The notes: generated from the sequence alone by a model not told the origin. A stretch of DNA of 64,000 bases from Isochrysis galbana (GCA_018136815.1 CM030945.1:408605-472604), one strand, 5' to 3'. Positions 10,690-21,956 are shown, counted from the first letter of the stretch. A program made the numbers and translations.

Positions 10690-11245
10690 TGGGGAGCACC
10701 GGCTCATCCGCCACCGCCGCCGTCTCCGCCCCCTCCGCCGCCTTCGGCGCCTCCTCCGCCGTCACCTCCACCCCCGTTCCCGCCACCCTCGCCTGACTCG
10801 CCTCCACCGCCCCATTCGCCTCCTCCACCGTCCTTCCCGCCTCGCGTTCCCCTCGCCCCCTCCTCCGTCTCCACCACCGCCCTCTCCTCCGCCGCCCTCT
10901 CCTCCGCCGCCCTCTCCGCCTCCTCCGTCTCCACCGCCGCCCTCGCCGCCTCCTCCGTCTTCGCCTCCGCCCTCGCCGCCGCAGCCCTCGCCGCCACCGC
11001 CCTCGCCGCCACCGCCCTCGCCGCCGCCGCCCTCGCCGCCACCCCCTTCACCGCCTCCTCCGTCTCCGCCTCCGCCCTCGCCTCTTCCTCCCTCGCCGCC
11101 TCCACCGTCGCCACCTCCTCCCTCGCCGCCTCCACCGTCGCCACCGCCACCCTCGCCACCGCCGCCTTCGCCACCGCCGCCCTCACCACCACCGCCGTCC
11201 CCGCCTCCTCCGTCACCGCCGCCACCCTCGCCCCCGCCCTTGCTG
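10690..11245. repeat. Ser/Pro-coding minisatellite-like tract
   Basis: About 550 bases of degenerate CCTCCGCCG-type units. One plus-strand frame reads as alternating Ser and Pro runs, as in hydroxyproline-rich cell-surface proteins; the other frames read as Ala/Ser- or Gly/Glu-rich. No signal peptide, cysteine module or splice structure is attached, so I treat it as an expanded or orphaned polyproline tract and not as a gene. Confidence 0.6.
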
Positions 11246-11978
11246 GCCCTTTGGGAGCCCCCAAACAAAGGACCCCTGAGAGCAGGCCAGGGCGCGCCCC
11301 ATGGCGACGCGCCGCAGGGACAACGATGGGTGAGAGTGGAGAGAGGGAGAGGGGGGGTTTTGCACCCCCCCGATGGAGTGCAGTGAGAAATGGGCCCCGT
11401 TTGCGTTAGCAAACGGGTGAGGGGCGGCTGGCGACAGGAGGGAGACGAGAAGGGAGTGGCTCAATGGCGAGGAGAGTATCCCAGGTGGCGCAGGCTACTT
11501 GAGTCGCAGTCGCTTATTTCTCGAGGACCGCTCACGGCGCGAGCTGGTAAGGGCCGTTCTTCTTGGTTTAGAGTTTAGAGAGTTCCTCCCCCCCCCCGGT
11601 GCTTTTTCCTGGTGAAGTCGGCCGACGTAGGTCGGTTCGCCTTACTGGGTTTTCCCTCATTTTAACTTGTGGGGAGTTAGAATGGGAGCCGGGGGTCTGC
11701 GAGGGGGGAGATGTGGAGATGTGGAGGGGTGCACACGTGTATGTATCTGTGGCAGCAACATGCGCCGAGGCGTACGGGCAGATGCGCTGAGGGTTGTCGT
11801 GTTGGTACCGGGCTAGTGAGAGTAGTGGTACTAATGCTCAGTTAGATTAATTAATATGACTATGACATGCCCACGTTCTTCAAGAAGACACCAGCAAAGC
11901 CTTGTATGATCCACGGAAAATCTAATGAGGAGCGTGGAGGCTCCTCCACCCTCGGCAAAAGTCTATCCTGCTCCCAAC
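11246..11978. other. Intergenic region
   Basis: No gene recognised. Contains short G runs and the 3' flank of the DENN gene. Confidence 0.4.
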
Positions 11979-14900
11979 CTAATCTGCTTCAGTGTCCGCG
12001 CCCTCTTGCACTGCTTCCGCGAGGACACCATGGACTCTTGCCGTGACCGAACCCTCAAGTACAGCAAGAGAGTCGCGATTCTCACGTAAATACTCGCTAA
12101 GGTCAATGCCCTTTGCACGGAACTCCATCCATTGCAGCCGCTCAGGTGCTCGTCCGCGAGAAGGCCGCAACCACCACGAACGGAAGCTCTGTGACGCATA
12201 AACATGTTTGAGCTGACGCACTGCAGGAGATGGAAGGGCCCCTCCTTCGGCAACCGACGCGGCTGCTTCACCAAGAATCCCACCCCAACCCGGGAAGTCA
12301 TGAGATAGAACGTTGCCACCTCCCGCGGATGCAAGCGCCACATCGCAAATAGAGGCTAGACTGGCGCCCTCGGCCTACATGCGGACAAGGAACTAGAGTA
12401 AGAATTCTGAAACATTAAAGTCCACCTATGCGGGCATGAGAAGATGAACAAGCGGCACACAAAAGCAAGCCGGAATGTTACACTGCGGCAACTCGAAGTA
12501 GCCATCGCAAGTGATCGTGCGCATCGCTATATACCTGGACTTGCGCCTGACGAAGCTGCACAAGAGATTCGCACGGCATTCCCGATGCACGGCATCGGCT
12601 TTCAACGTCGGCAGCCATGCTACGGCTCAATTTGAAGTATGAGAGGGCAGTCACATCGGCTGGAGCACGGCTAGCTTGGAGGAATCCCTTTTGAACGTTG
12701 AGAGTGTCAACCAGGAAGCGAAGGCAGGCCGCCTGCAATCATCAATGCCAGATATGATTGCCAGGAGTGAAGCAGACAATGCAAGAAGTCATAAGTTACT
12801 GGAATTCCAGCCACGGTGCAGATAGCCAGAGGATCCGAACGCCCTCCTTTTCTAAAACAATCGCCCGTACATGACACACATCACGCATGGCGAATGAGAA
12901 GCACATTTCAGTATGGGCTTGGCGGCTCACAGATCGTGCCAACCCTTAGGTTGATAATGAGAGGTCTACTCTTGGCTCGCACCTGGACCCCGGATTGGCG
13001 GAAGCGCACGGTGTCGCCCATGCATACACCCAACTCCGTGCACAGCGAGGATAAGGGCGGCGCGCGTGGCGACAACCAACGGCGAGTAGCAGGCGCCTGG
13101 TGGACGACACCCCGGTCGAGGTCGACAACAACGAGGTCGGGGACCGCTGCCGCGCGCGCCGACACGGAAGCAGCAGATGATGCTCCTTGAACCGCTGAGG
13201 CAGACCCAGCACAGGATTGGGGTAGTGGGACGCCATGTTCTTGATGGGCAGGCGCTTTACGAGGGGTGGACGACGCACTCACGTCGCGAACGGGAGGCCC
13301 AGCACGGGCACACGCGCTGCCACTATTGGAAAGCGGCTTAGCGGCTGGAGCGGCGCTGGGCTGCGGCTCCGTGGAGGCCCCTCCGAGACGACGCAAGAGG
13401 AGAGTCTCGCAACCAATGAGATAAGGAGTCGAGCAATCGAATAGCAGTGTTGCTGAGTCAAAGCACAGGCGTGGGACGTGCAATGTCAATAGAGTAGCAT
13501 CAACTTCGAGCTCGACAGCTGAATACAGGCCTCGCAAATGCGTTCTTCCTCCATACAACTCTCGATAGAGTATCATGCTCGTCTCCCCGACGCAATCCCC
13601 CATGTTTTTGCGCTCCAAGAAAATGGTCATGCCATGCTAATAAAAACACGGCTATGGGGAACTCGGCCTTACCCGCATCGTTGGGCGGCATGAGCGGTGG
13701 CGGCAGTAGTGGTATGAAGACGCCCGAATACTCGAGTGGCGCCATGAGATACCGGAGAGCGGAGGCTGCATGGAATGCGAGCAGGGGCTCGCGAGAATGG
13801 AGAAGTACCTGTGCACCACATTCACGCGCTCGGCGGCGCGCAAGGCGAGGCGCAAGGACAAGCAAACACGCATGCAAGGCACATGCATGGTAGGTGTGCT
13901 CATTGTTTTTGAGGTGGCAGATGGAACGCATGAATGCATCGCACCTTCTGGTCAGTGAGGACGGCCATGAGAAGATATGCAACTTGGGAAGCTTCCCAAC
14001 GCAGCGCCCTGCACATCATGGAATGGACATAAGTGGTGCACGATTAGACATTAAGCGAATGCGAAGGTTCATGTCAGAGAAGGCCGATCGTTTGCGAGAG
14101 GGATCGATGGGGAAACGCTGGAATATTGCACATGCTTGCTGCCATGGGTGCCTCGGCAGGTGGCGCGACTCGACGCACCTGCAGAGTGGTGCGAGCGGTA
14201 CAGGGAGCCAGAGTGGATGTGCGAGAAGCCAAGATAGCTCCGCATGTGACGAAAGCATCTCGCGCTCGATTTGACGAAATAAATGTGTCAGCCGCTGCGC
14301 GCGCAGTCTTGCGCCGGCGATACTGGGTTGGGCTACGTCCGCATCACTGGCAGACGTGGCATGCCCGTATTCACCCGCATTCCTGGTTGTTTCCTCTATG
14401 TCCATTTCACTTGCCGGTGGTGCCGGCCAAAGCGATACCCTGTTAGCAGCAATGTGTTTGAGAATCGTCTTTTGCAGTTCGACCATGGGCCACTTGCTCA
14501 GCACGGCAAGTGAACGCACTGCCATCCTCTGTCGACGAGCAGGTAGGTTACAACATGCAGCGGCAGACGACGCAGACGCTCCCACTTGGGCATCCGTGGC
14601 CGAACAGGCCAAATCCTGCAATTGCATAGAATCGCCATAGGACGTCTCCTGAGTGGTGATGGAGGGAACTTCATCGGGCAGATCCTCGGGCAAACCAGCC
14701 GCTTCCATTTGCTGGAGCGCGCAGCCCCACGTCATTGTGCCGTCTGATCCTGTTGTGCAGAATTGGACCAGCTTGGGCGGTGGGAGCTCGCCAGCCTCAT
14801 CAAGCAACGTCACGCTAGAAGGGAGGATGAATGCAGAGAGGCGAGATGGTGCGTGCTCCGCTGAGGGGTATGCGTAGAGCACACCCACGGACTGGTCGGC

Positions 14901-15248
14901 GAGAGCCGCAAGCGGCAAGACCGCTGTGGCGAGACGGGGCGCAGCAGGCTCTACTGAGGCGGACACGGGCGCAGCCTGAGTGCCCAGTCCGAGGAAATCG
15001 TTCCAGGCAGCACGGACTGACGAGAGAGTGCTGGAGTCTGGGCGACGCGCCGGCCTTGCCGGGTAGTTGAGCACAACTGACGTCTCGAGCATGAAAGCGT
15101 GGAGGTGCGGCCCATCTGAGCCTTCGGGTGAGTCCTCGAGCGGGCTGGAGTCCGGGGAAAGTGACGGCTCCAAGGACTTCTCGGCCAGTGGTGCTGTCAG
15201 ACCGCTGAGCTGCGGCTGGCCAGCATGGCCAAGCAGCTCCGAGGTCAT
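11979..15248 (-). CDS. DENN-domain protein, candidate Rab guanine-nucleotide exchange factor, six exons
   Basis: DENN proteins activate Rab GTPases on membranes. I built exons 15,248-14,179, 14,008-13,945, 13,808-13,673, 13,452-12,983, 12,732-12,535 and 12,374-11,979; all junctions are GT-AG and keep phase, giving about 777 residues. The upstream DENN part is seen at ~155-180 (VQFCTTGSDGTMTWGCALQQ) and the core at ~240 (AVRSLAVLSKWPMVELQ). Exons 2-3 give YLLMAVLTDQKVLLHSREPL and YSGVFIPLLPPPL, and exon 4 gives STPYLIG and later PDLVVVDLDRG, all classic cDENN motifs. The downstream part is AACLRFLVDTLNV in exon 5. About 90 low-complexity residues are inserted between STPYLIG and PDLVVVDLD. An ATG at 15,413 in the same frame would add 55 residues; I prefer 15,248 because the extension is low-complexity. 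Confidence 0.88.
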
Positions 15249-15604
15249 GCTACCCGCGTCGAGAAGAGGTGAAGGGAGGCAGGGGAGAAGAGATGGAGCG
15301 GAGAGGTGCGAGCCTGAATGTGTGGGGCGGGAGGGGCAGGAGGGGAGGCGGGGAAAGGGAAGGGACGATGCGGGCCGCTGGGGGGCCGCGCCGACGACGA
15401 GAGAGCGCCCCAAAGAACACGGGGCAAGGGGAGCTCCCTCCCTCCCTCTCTCTTCCTTCTCTCTCTCTCCGTTTTACCTAATACTCTACATGTCTCTTCT
15501 CCCGCTATGTTCTCTCTTGGTGGCCGCCTTCTCTCTTCTCTGTGCCTTCTCTCTGATGGCGCGCGCGCGCGCCTCTCCCCTGCTCGCTCTTTTTAAACTT
15601 GAGC

Positions 15605-15712
15605 GAATGTACTCTGGAGTAGATAGAACTACCACTCTTTACCACTAGAGCTCATCTACTCTAGAGTATGGTACTCTAGAGCTACTCTATCTAGAGTAGT
15701 ATGTAGTATGTA
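15605..15712. repeat. Cluster of TACTCTAGAGTA-type palindromes
   Basis: Within about 100 bases upstream of the DENN gene the motif ACTCTAGAGT and its halves occur several times (near 15,610, 15,655, 15,670 and 15,690), so the strand can fold into alternative hairpins. It may be a MITE-like remnant or a promoter feature; no function can be assigned. Confidence 0.4.
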
Positions 15713-15772
15713 AATCATCATGGACCCACAGCGATGCGTAACAAGAAAACGCGCAAACAGGCCAGAAATCAT

Positions 15773-15875
15773 TAGGGGTAGGCCAGGATATCCGAGATAT
15801 CCATCGGGATATTTGGGCAGATATCCTGGAAATGGGTATCTCTGGTCTCTGGATAGATGTAGATGTGGGATATTT
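15773..15875 (+). repeat. hAT-like terminal fragment
   Basis: Starts TAGGGGTAGGCCAGGATATC and is followed by repeated GGATATTTGGG boxes. The start resembles the terminus TAGGGCCAGGCCAG of the complete hAT element at 60,613. I find no matching right end nearby, so this is probably a truncated relative. Confidence 0.4.
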
Positions 15876-15889
15876 GGGCGCTGTGAGCG

Positions 15890-16330
15890 TGCGGTGCCTA
15901 AAAACAAAACTCGCATTCGTAGCCCGGTCACTCACTATGGGGATGCGGAGGGCACCAGCTGCAATGGGTAAATGAAGGGCTGCTAAATAAGCTCCCAATA
16001 AGGTTCCGGTAGGATGGATCAGCAAAAAAATTGGGGGGTTCTTGGGTTCTCCGGCGAAATTTTCGAAAAATACCGAATTTCAGGCCTTCGAAGACGGTGC
16101 GCGAAATACAATCGGGCCCCCCTCCGGTGTATTTTTAGTAAGGCCCTTCATGCGAGGCACAAACATCGAATAGCGAGGAAGCTTGTGACGCCAACTCACT
16201 AAGTCCACAAGGCGTGGTTCTATGCACACTGGACCATAAGTCAAACTCGTAATTTTGCACTTCAATGTGTACGAAAGTATCACAAAACTCAAGACGCTTA
16301 CGTGAACCACTAGTCACCGAGGGCTAGAGC
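15890..16330 (+). repeat. Dispersed repeat shared with 27,080-27,480
   Basis: Shares, in inverse orientation with 27,080-27,480, the words GTGAGTGACCGGGCTA, GGGTAAATGAAGGGCT, GGATCAGCAAAAA and CGAAATTTTCGAAAAATA in the same order. The copies are diverged, and no coding capacity is evident. The element type is unknown. Confidence 0.55.
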
Positions 16331-16615
16331 GGCTAATTTGGCACCGCGACCGGGCGGACGGCATGGTCTTTTTCTTATCCATTTCAACTAGTGACAGCAC
16401 AAAACGACAGATCAAGATATGCTGCCCTAGTTGCCGAGCGAATTGCCCTCTCCCTCTCCAGCCTCGCACATCTTGTCGAATACCGGCATTGGCGCAGAAA
16501 CCGCGTCAACGTTAACGTACCGAGATGGTACCCAACTTCCCACCGCTACCGAGCGCGCTGCCGGCGCTTTCTCGGTCTTCCACTGCAATAGAAGGCCCCA
16601 CCAGGCACCATTAGA

Positions 16616-16735
16616 TTAGGGGTAGGCCAAAATATCCGGATATGTGAATTGGATATTTGGGTGGGTTTTTGCCCAACTGAATATTTTTGGATGATTTTTG
16701 ATATCTGCTGGATATTTGGGTGGCTCAAGTGGGAG
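16616..16735 (+). repeat. Second hAT-like terminal fragment
   Basis: Starts TAGGGGTAGGCCAAAATATC and continues with GGATATTTGGGTGG boxes, like the fragment at 15,773 and in the same orientation. No opposite terminus is visible. Confidence 0.4.
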
Positions 16736-16739
16736 AGGC

Positions 16740-16915
16740 ACTGGGGGTCTGGGTGGTTGTGATGAATGCATGAATGCCCTGCTCATGCCAAAAGGCAGAG
16801 CATGGGGTTGACCGACAGGCCCCCCGGAGGGGAATTGGTGCCTGAGAGGGGGGACGCGAGGCGCCCCCCCATGCTGAACTAAGTATAAACTTAGTTGGCC
16901 CCTCCGGTGTTAACA
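16740..16915 (-). repeat. Hairpin-leader repeat, G/C-rich body
   Basis: On the minus strand the perfect palindrome AACTAAGT-TTAT-ACTTAGTT is followed after four bases by an ATG and a G/C-rich Pro-coding body. It belongs to the same set as 7,079, 21,957, 24,387, 26,842, 37,487, 38,895 and 39,119. It looks like the 5' end of a retroposon; the body is truncated. Confidence 0.5.
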
Positions 16916-17383
16916 TATCTTCTCGTCCTGTTTAGGTTTAGGTAAGAGAAGACGGGGGCACCAGAACCAGGAGGGAAGGGCCGCGGCTCGCCGCGGCCAC
17001 TCGCTTCGGCGAGGAGTGATTAGCGCTTCTGGGCCTCCTTTCACGAGTGCCCCCCCCCCCCCCTGCGTTGTTTTTACCCGAAAGGGGTTTTCCCCCAGCG
17101 TCAGCGTGGACTCGAGGAGAGGACGTGCTGGGATGCGCAGGGTCGGTGCGTGCACTGGGGGGAGGACAAATATAGAGGGGAGGGGGCAATGCCCCCTCCC
17201 CCCGGTAGCACTCGGACACCTGGCTCGTCAGGCATGGCGAGATTCCGGGACGGAAAAGTTGTGTCCGATTAGCTAGTGGGGTTGGCTAGGATATAACATT
17301 AATTATTTTATTTTATTTATTTATCACAACATGTTATTGCTAGCTTCAGGGTGTGTAGTTGAATGCCAAAGACAACATGACGA

Positions 17384-19801
17384 TCAGCAATGCTGTCTGT
17401 CTTGCACCCAACTCTCAGCGTTAGGTATGCTTAGAGGGCTCGCGGCACACATGCCTTCCAGATCTACTTTTTCTAGCACCTTGGCCGGCGAGTTTTGTTC
17501 GACATCAGGCTCGAGCACCGTGTGACTAGGCTCCGAGGATAGCGCGTGTTGCAGCAAGAAGAGCCCGGTAGTCTCGATCCTATCGACAAGGGAATATAGG
17601 GCTTCGAGCGCGCTGACATGTCCGGCTTGTTCAGGGAGGCGAGAAGGCGATGATGTCGAAGAGACACCACTGTGGGTGAAGGAGTACGATGGAGAAGGAT
17701 ACTGTGCCGAGAGCTCGCCGGGTGTGCTGTACAAGTATGGCGGAGACATGGATGTGGACGCACGAGTCGTGTGCGTCAAGCCCATACGATTCGGTGGGGT
17801 CTGGGCGCCGCTCCTTGGTGCGTCAGACTGGCCGCTTACGCTTGCAGCCTTGTCACAATCCTTGCCCACCCTGTCCTTGTCGCCTTGAACGTTTCTCGCG
17901 CTCTCATTCGGTAGCTTATGGGCGCATGTGTCGTCCTCGCGATGGGAGGATGCCAACGGCGGGACTTGATACGGCTCATACTCCCATTGCCTTCCGTGAA
18001 GATCTATGCCACTAGTCAAGCAAGCCTCCCTTCCAAATTGTGCACTACGCGCTTTCGCACCCGCTACTCCGGCGCTCACATTCGCAGGCATGGGAGGACT
18101 GTGCGTGTAGTCATCCTCTTTACATCCTACAGGACCAGACATGCACGCGTCCTCATCGCTGTGCTGCACACCAGGACTCAAATCAACTTCTCTTTCCACG
18201 ATTGACGCCTCGTCGTTATCGCAGAAATCCCCGTACGACTCAAAGTCCTCATCCTGATTGCTGTCGTAGGCGGATGGATCGAGGGAAGTCGCCACGTGCT
18301 GCGCTTCTTGCAAGGCTATGGCAAGCTGCATGAGCACCTCCGCAGTGAGTGGTGCAGAGAGGGGTGGCAACGAGTGCGAGAATGATGTGCGCGGCGTAGC
18401 TGGCATGGGTGTCTGAGGCAGGCCTGGCAGCGCAGAAGACGGCAGCGAAGATATGCCCGTCTCTTTTGCAGGGGGCCGTTGTTCATTTGATCCTTCTCTT
18501 AGCCCCAAAGAGCTTATGCCGGCAGGTGTGATGTGTGCGTCACAGACGGCGCGCCCATCCATCGGAGGTTCACTAGCAGCCGCCTGCTCAAACATGCAAG
18601 CGAGTGTCCTTGGCGCCATGCCATTAAGAAGCCTCCGTCTGCCACTGCGGGTTCGACCGGGAGTCTTCCGCGCGGCCTGTTCTCGAACATCCTCGAATTT
18701 GTGTTCTAAATTGAGGGAAACGCTACCATTGCTTGCTGCTAGGGTGGAGGCGGCCACCTCTGCTAGTCCAGGGTCCGTCATCTCATCCCAGCTGGGCTGC
18801 AATGGGGCACTTCCGCCGTTACACCAACCTGGAGGAGGCGAGTGGGGGGATAAATAGGCTGCCGGAGAGGGAATCTCGTGCCTCTCACGTAATCGATGCG
18901 AGAGCGGCGTCTTGATCTGTGCTGCGTCCGGACTCCCTTGCCCACTCCAACTGGCATTTGCACACAGACGAGCGTGACGAGCGCTCAACGCGTCGTCGAG
19001 TACCGTTTGCTGGGAGCCACTGTCGCCCTCTCTCCTCAAAGCCGATGCGGCCACAGCAAGCATCACACCAGTGCCAATATGAGCGTCGTCGGCTTGGTGC
19101 CTATGAGCAAGTTGCACCGCCAGCTTCAAGCACTGGTCTTCAAGCTCAGCATTGCGCGACAGCAAGGCCTCAAATCGTGTCCGGAGCTCCGAATCGAGGC
19201 TCGCGTTCTGCGAATGTGGCCCCGGCGCACCATACGCATGTGCCATAGGCGCAAATGCAGGGTTTGGCACTGTTGTCGCGTCGGATCCACACGATGACAA
19301 ATGCAGAGGCTTCGCATCCGGCGCTGCCCTGTTCGCCAGTTCCGCCTCTTGTGGGCCAGAGGCTGGGACGTGTGCTCGCTCTGAAGGGATGCCTTCAGAA
19401 GCAGGAGATACTCCAGAGCCGGATGCACCTAGCACTTCCTTGAGCGCAGACGTCGCCTCCTCGCGCCTGCATGGCTTGTGCGTCACAACTATGCTGCCGA
19501 TCTGTCGGAAGGCAGCCATGATTCCCTCCAAGTCGGAGTGGCTCGCACAGGCGAAGCTCAGCCGTCGACCCCAGCCGACACCGCAGCGGGGTGCCAGCAG
19601 TACCTGGAACTCGAGTCCGTTGCGCACCTCCACACCCAGCAGCGCCTCGCGTGGCCACACATTGGTCAGCTCGGCACGAGCGCCCGGCGCAAATGTGCGG
19701 ACGGCACCGTCAGCCACGTGCATTAGCCGCTCGTAAGTGCCGCGCCAGGTGCTGCGTCGTTCTACGGCGAAGACTCTTGCGGGGGGAGGGGCCTGCGACA
19801 T
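17384..19801 (-). CDS. Large protein with an RME-8/GRV2-type N-terminal PH-like domain
   Basis: From ATG at 19,801 this single exon gives about 805 residues. Residues ~10-105 resemble the N-terminal PH-like domain of DNAJC13/RME-8 (GRV2 in plants). The visible matches are WRGTYERLMHVADGAVRTF, the TNVWPREALLGVEV block and RRLSFACASHSDLEGIMAAF, all in family order. In RME-8 this region binds endosomal phosphoinositide. The rest is Ser/Pro-rich and acidic, with a short coiled-coil-like stretch (LLSRNAELEDQCLKLAVQLA), and I see no J-domain or IWN repeats, so it is not an RME-8 orthologue. An in-frame extension to 19,945 is CT-repeat encoded and probably 5' UTR. A role at endosomal membranes is inference from the N-terminal domain only. 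Confidence 0.65.
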   Translation of the reverse strand: MSQAPPPARVFAVERRSTWRGTYERLMHVADGAVRTFAPGARAELTNVWPREALLGVEVRNGLEFQVLLAPRCGVGWGRRLSFACASHSDLEGIMAAFRQIGSIVVTHKPCRREEATSALKEVLGASGSGVSPASEGIPSERAHVPASGPQEAELANRAAPDAKPLHLSSCGSDATTVPNPAFAPMAHAYGAPGPHSQNASLDSELRTRFEALLSRNAELEDQCLKLAVQLAHRHQADDAHIGTGVMLAVAASALRREGDSGSQQTVLDDALSARHARLCANASWSGQGSPDAAQIKTPLSHRLRERHEIPSPAAYLSPHSPPPGWCNGGSAPLQPSWDEMTDPGLAEVAASTLAASNGSVSLNLEHKFEDVREQAARKTPGRTRSGRRRLLNGMAPRTLACMFEQAAASEPPMDGRAVCDAHITPAGISSLGLREGSNEQRPPAKETGISSLPSSALPGLPQTPMPATPRTSFSHSLPPLSAPLTAEVLMQLAIALQEAQHVATSLDPSAYDSNQDEDFESYGDFCDNDEASIVEREVDLSPGVQHSDEDACMSGPVGCKEDDYTHSPPMPANVSAGVAGAKARSAQFGREACLTSGIDLHGRQWEYEPYQVPPLASSHREDDTCAHKLPNESARNVQGDKDRVGKDCDKAASVSGQSDAPRSGAQTPPNRMGLTHTTRASTSMSPPYLYSTPGELSAQYPSPSYSFTHSGVSSTSSPSRLPEQAGHVSALEALYSLVDRIETTGLFLLQHALSSEPSHTVLEPDVEQNSPAKVLEKVDLEGMCAASPLSIPNAESWVQDRQHC

Positions 19802-19945
19802 CCCTGAGAGGGGGAGGGAGGGAGGCGCGGCTGCGGCGCGCGAGGACTCTGTGAGATGATGATGCGGCGCTTGAATGGCGAGGCGGGGAGGAAGAGAGGA
19901 ACGGAGAGAGAGAGAGAAGAATCGGACGAGGGACGTGGAGAACAT

Positions 19946-20860
19946 CTCAATATCTCTACTTTAGGGCTCTAGTTCTCTTTCTGATCATCCTTGCATTGCA
20001 AGAAACGGGGGGGGTCAATTCCTGCGCTGTGAACGGGGATCGTGTAGAGTAAGGAAGTCGTTTCATATTCATATCGCTTGGACTGGTAAGAGTATGGTGG
20101 TGTGATAGCCCAGTGTGTTTTTGTGCGGTGCGCTGGGATATGTAGATTAATGAAAAAATGTCCATGGTATGGAATTATCGGGAGCTAGCGCGCTCGTCAA
20201 CCCCACCATGACCGCTTGTTACTTGTGCCCAGCCATCAACCAGCCAAAGCAAACCGCAAACGCCGATCGATTGACGATTTATCACCCGAAGCGGCTCCCG
20301 AGAGGTTGTCAAAGTGGCTATCTACGGTGGACAACCACGCCCGGACAAAAATAAGATTTTTCGTACATCAGTGCGCGCGCGCAAAAAAAGAGAAGCTGAG
20401 ACTTGGAGGGCGCATTTGGCATTTCAATTTCATGTCTAATTCTACCATCAAAAAAGCTCTCCTAAACCTAAGCCACCACAGGCCACAAGGCAAAAGGCTA
20501 ATCGAGTCCAATCATGAAAAAAGTCGATTTCCCCCCTCCTCAACCCTACTATTTAGTGGGGTGTGGGTGGTGGGTGGCATTTCACACCACACACCACTTC
20601 CACTTCCACTTCCAGACTCTCTGTGAATTCACACCACTTCCAGGCTCTCCTAGAACCTAAACCTAAGCGAACCTGCGAACATTGAAAATTGAAAAGAAAG
20701 AGGTCGACACTTCCGGTAAAAAAGAGGGGTCGTCGTTGGGCGTGTCCCCACCACCCCTTTCGCCGCGTCGGGCTTTTGGCTGACACTCCTCCCCTCCCTG
20801 CCTCCTATCCCTCTTTTCCCTCTCTCTCGCTATCGCCTCTGGCTCGCCCGCTGGGCTGAG
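19946..20860. other. Intergenic region between divergent genes
   Basis: Separates the minus-strand PH-like gene from the plus-strand Sgf11-like gene and presumably holds both promoters. Contains short CACACCACTTCCA repeats at 20,580-20,645 and a pyrimidine-rich stretch at 20,785-20,845 just before the Sgf11 ATG. No gene seen. Confidence 0.45.
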
Positions 20861-21328
20861 ATGATCCTAGGTGGCCTAATTCGACGGGAAGAGCTGCACC
20901 CCCTCTCACGCGCCGTCGTAGACCTGGGAGATGGTCTGCTCGACGAGATCATCAGCGAGGTCGCCTGCGCCTGCACCAAGAGCGAGAGCCTTCCACCCGC
21001 GCAGGCGGCGCTGCTCGAGGGTCTGCTCTCAGATGAGCAAGGCCCTGTCTCAGACCGGCTGCGCACATTGACTGCTCTCGAGCATGAACTCAGCGAGAAA
21101 TGCGAGACTCACATGAGAACAGCCATGGCCGCCAATGGGCACGCGCTTGCGGTGAAGCACAAGTCGTCCACCTCTGAGCTCGTGACTTGCACGAACTGCT
21201 CGACGCAGGTCTCTGCTCCGCGCTTTGCCAAGCATCTGCAGGACTGCATGCTTGGGCGCGGGAGGGCCGCCTCGCGCGCAGCAAATCAGAGCCTGCGCGA
21301 TCAAGCAGCCAGGGAGGCGTACGTCTAA
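20861..21328 (+). CDS. Sgf11-like subunit of the SAGA deubiquitinase module
   Basis: A 155-residue intronless gene. Sgf11/ATXN7L3 uses an N-terminal helix to assemble the Ubp8 module and a zinc finger to dock on nucleosomes, helping remove ubiquitin from histone H2B. The helical N-terminus is seen at residues ~12-55 (VDLGDGLLDEIISEVACA). The diagnostic zinc finger is at ~108-140, CTNCSTQVSAPRFAKHLQDC followed by GRGRAASRAAN. It matches the family pattern C-x2-C, RFAxHL, Cys, then a GR-SR-A tail. The short length fits Sgf11 better than the longer ATXN7L3. ATG at 20,861 is the first in frame and sits after a pyrimidine-rich leader. Confidence 0.85.
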   Translation: MILGGLIRREELHPLSRAVVDLGDGLLDEIISEVACACTKSESLPPAQAALLEGLLSDEQGPVSDRLRTLTALEHELSEKCETHMRTAMAANGHALAVKHKSSTSELVTCTNCSTQVSAPRFAKHLQDCMLGRGRAASRAANQSLRDQAAREAYV

Positions 21329-21956
21329 GATTTGGGGCATGCATCCTATGAGAGGCACAAGGCTCCATTAGCGCGCGGGTGAGTGAGAGCAGGCCTTTAC
21401 GAGCTCCCCAAACCTACAATGGGAGTGCTGGCCAGTGTCTGACGTGTGTATTGTACACTTCGATGGATGGATGAATGGGATAGGCGATGGCAGTATTGTA
21501 GATAGATGTGCAGATACCCATGTCATTGGCATTTGTGTATGCGCGAGGTCTCAGCCTTTGCGGCATGGCAGCTCTCTACTTCTTCCGCAGAAAGTGTTCT
21601 GTCCGCGTGCTGCTATATTTTGATTTTCTAATTAGAGTTAGCACCGTATTAGCAACGCTACTACTACTAGCCACTAAAAAAAATCTGAAGGTTCTGGGCT
21701 ACACACCCTACTAGACGCCTGGCACCTACTACCGTTTCGCCGCCACCGCCCTTAATTTCCCCTCGCTCCACCTCCTCCCCTTCCCCCCTTTATTCCTTTT
21801 TCTTTGGTTTCCGGGGTGCGGCCCAGGTACACTACCATGGGCCTGGTTTGGAGTTGGAGTGTGGGGTTTGGGCTGTGGGCAGGCTTTTTGGTGTTGATTT
21901 GTCGATTTGTCGATTTTCTGGGTGGTCTAGGCGAGTCTACTATTGGTCCTAGTGTT

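Noticed and set aside
10042..11409. Long plus-strand open frame of 455 codons
   Set aside because: It is Arg/Gly-rich then Pro- then Ala/Ser-rich purely from low-complexity DNA; no domain, and the Ser/Pro frame is a different one.
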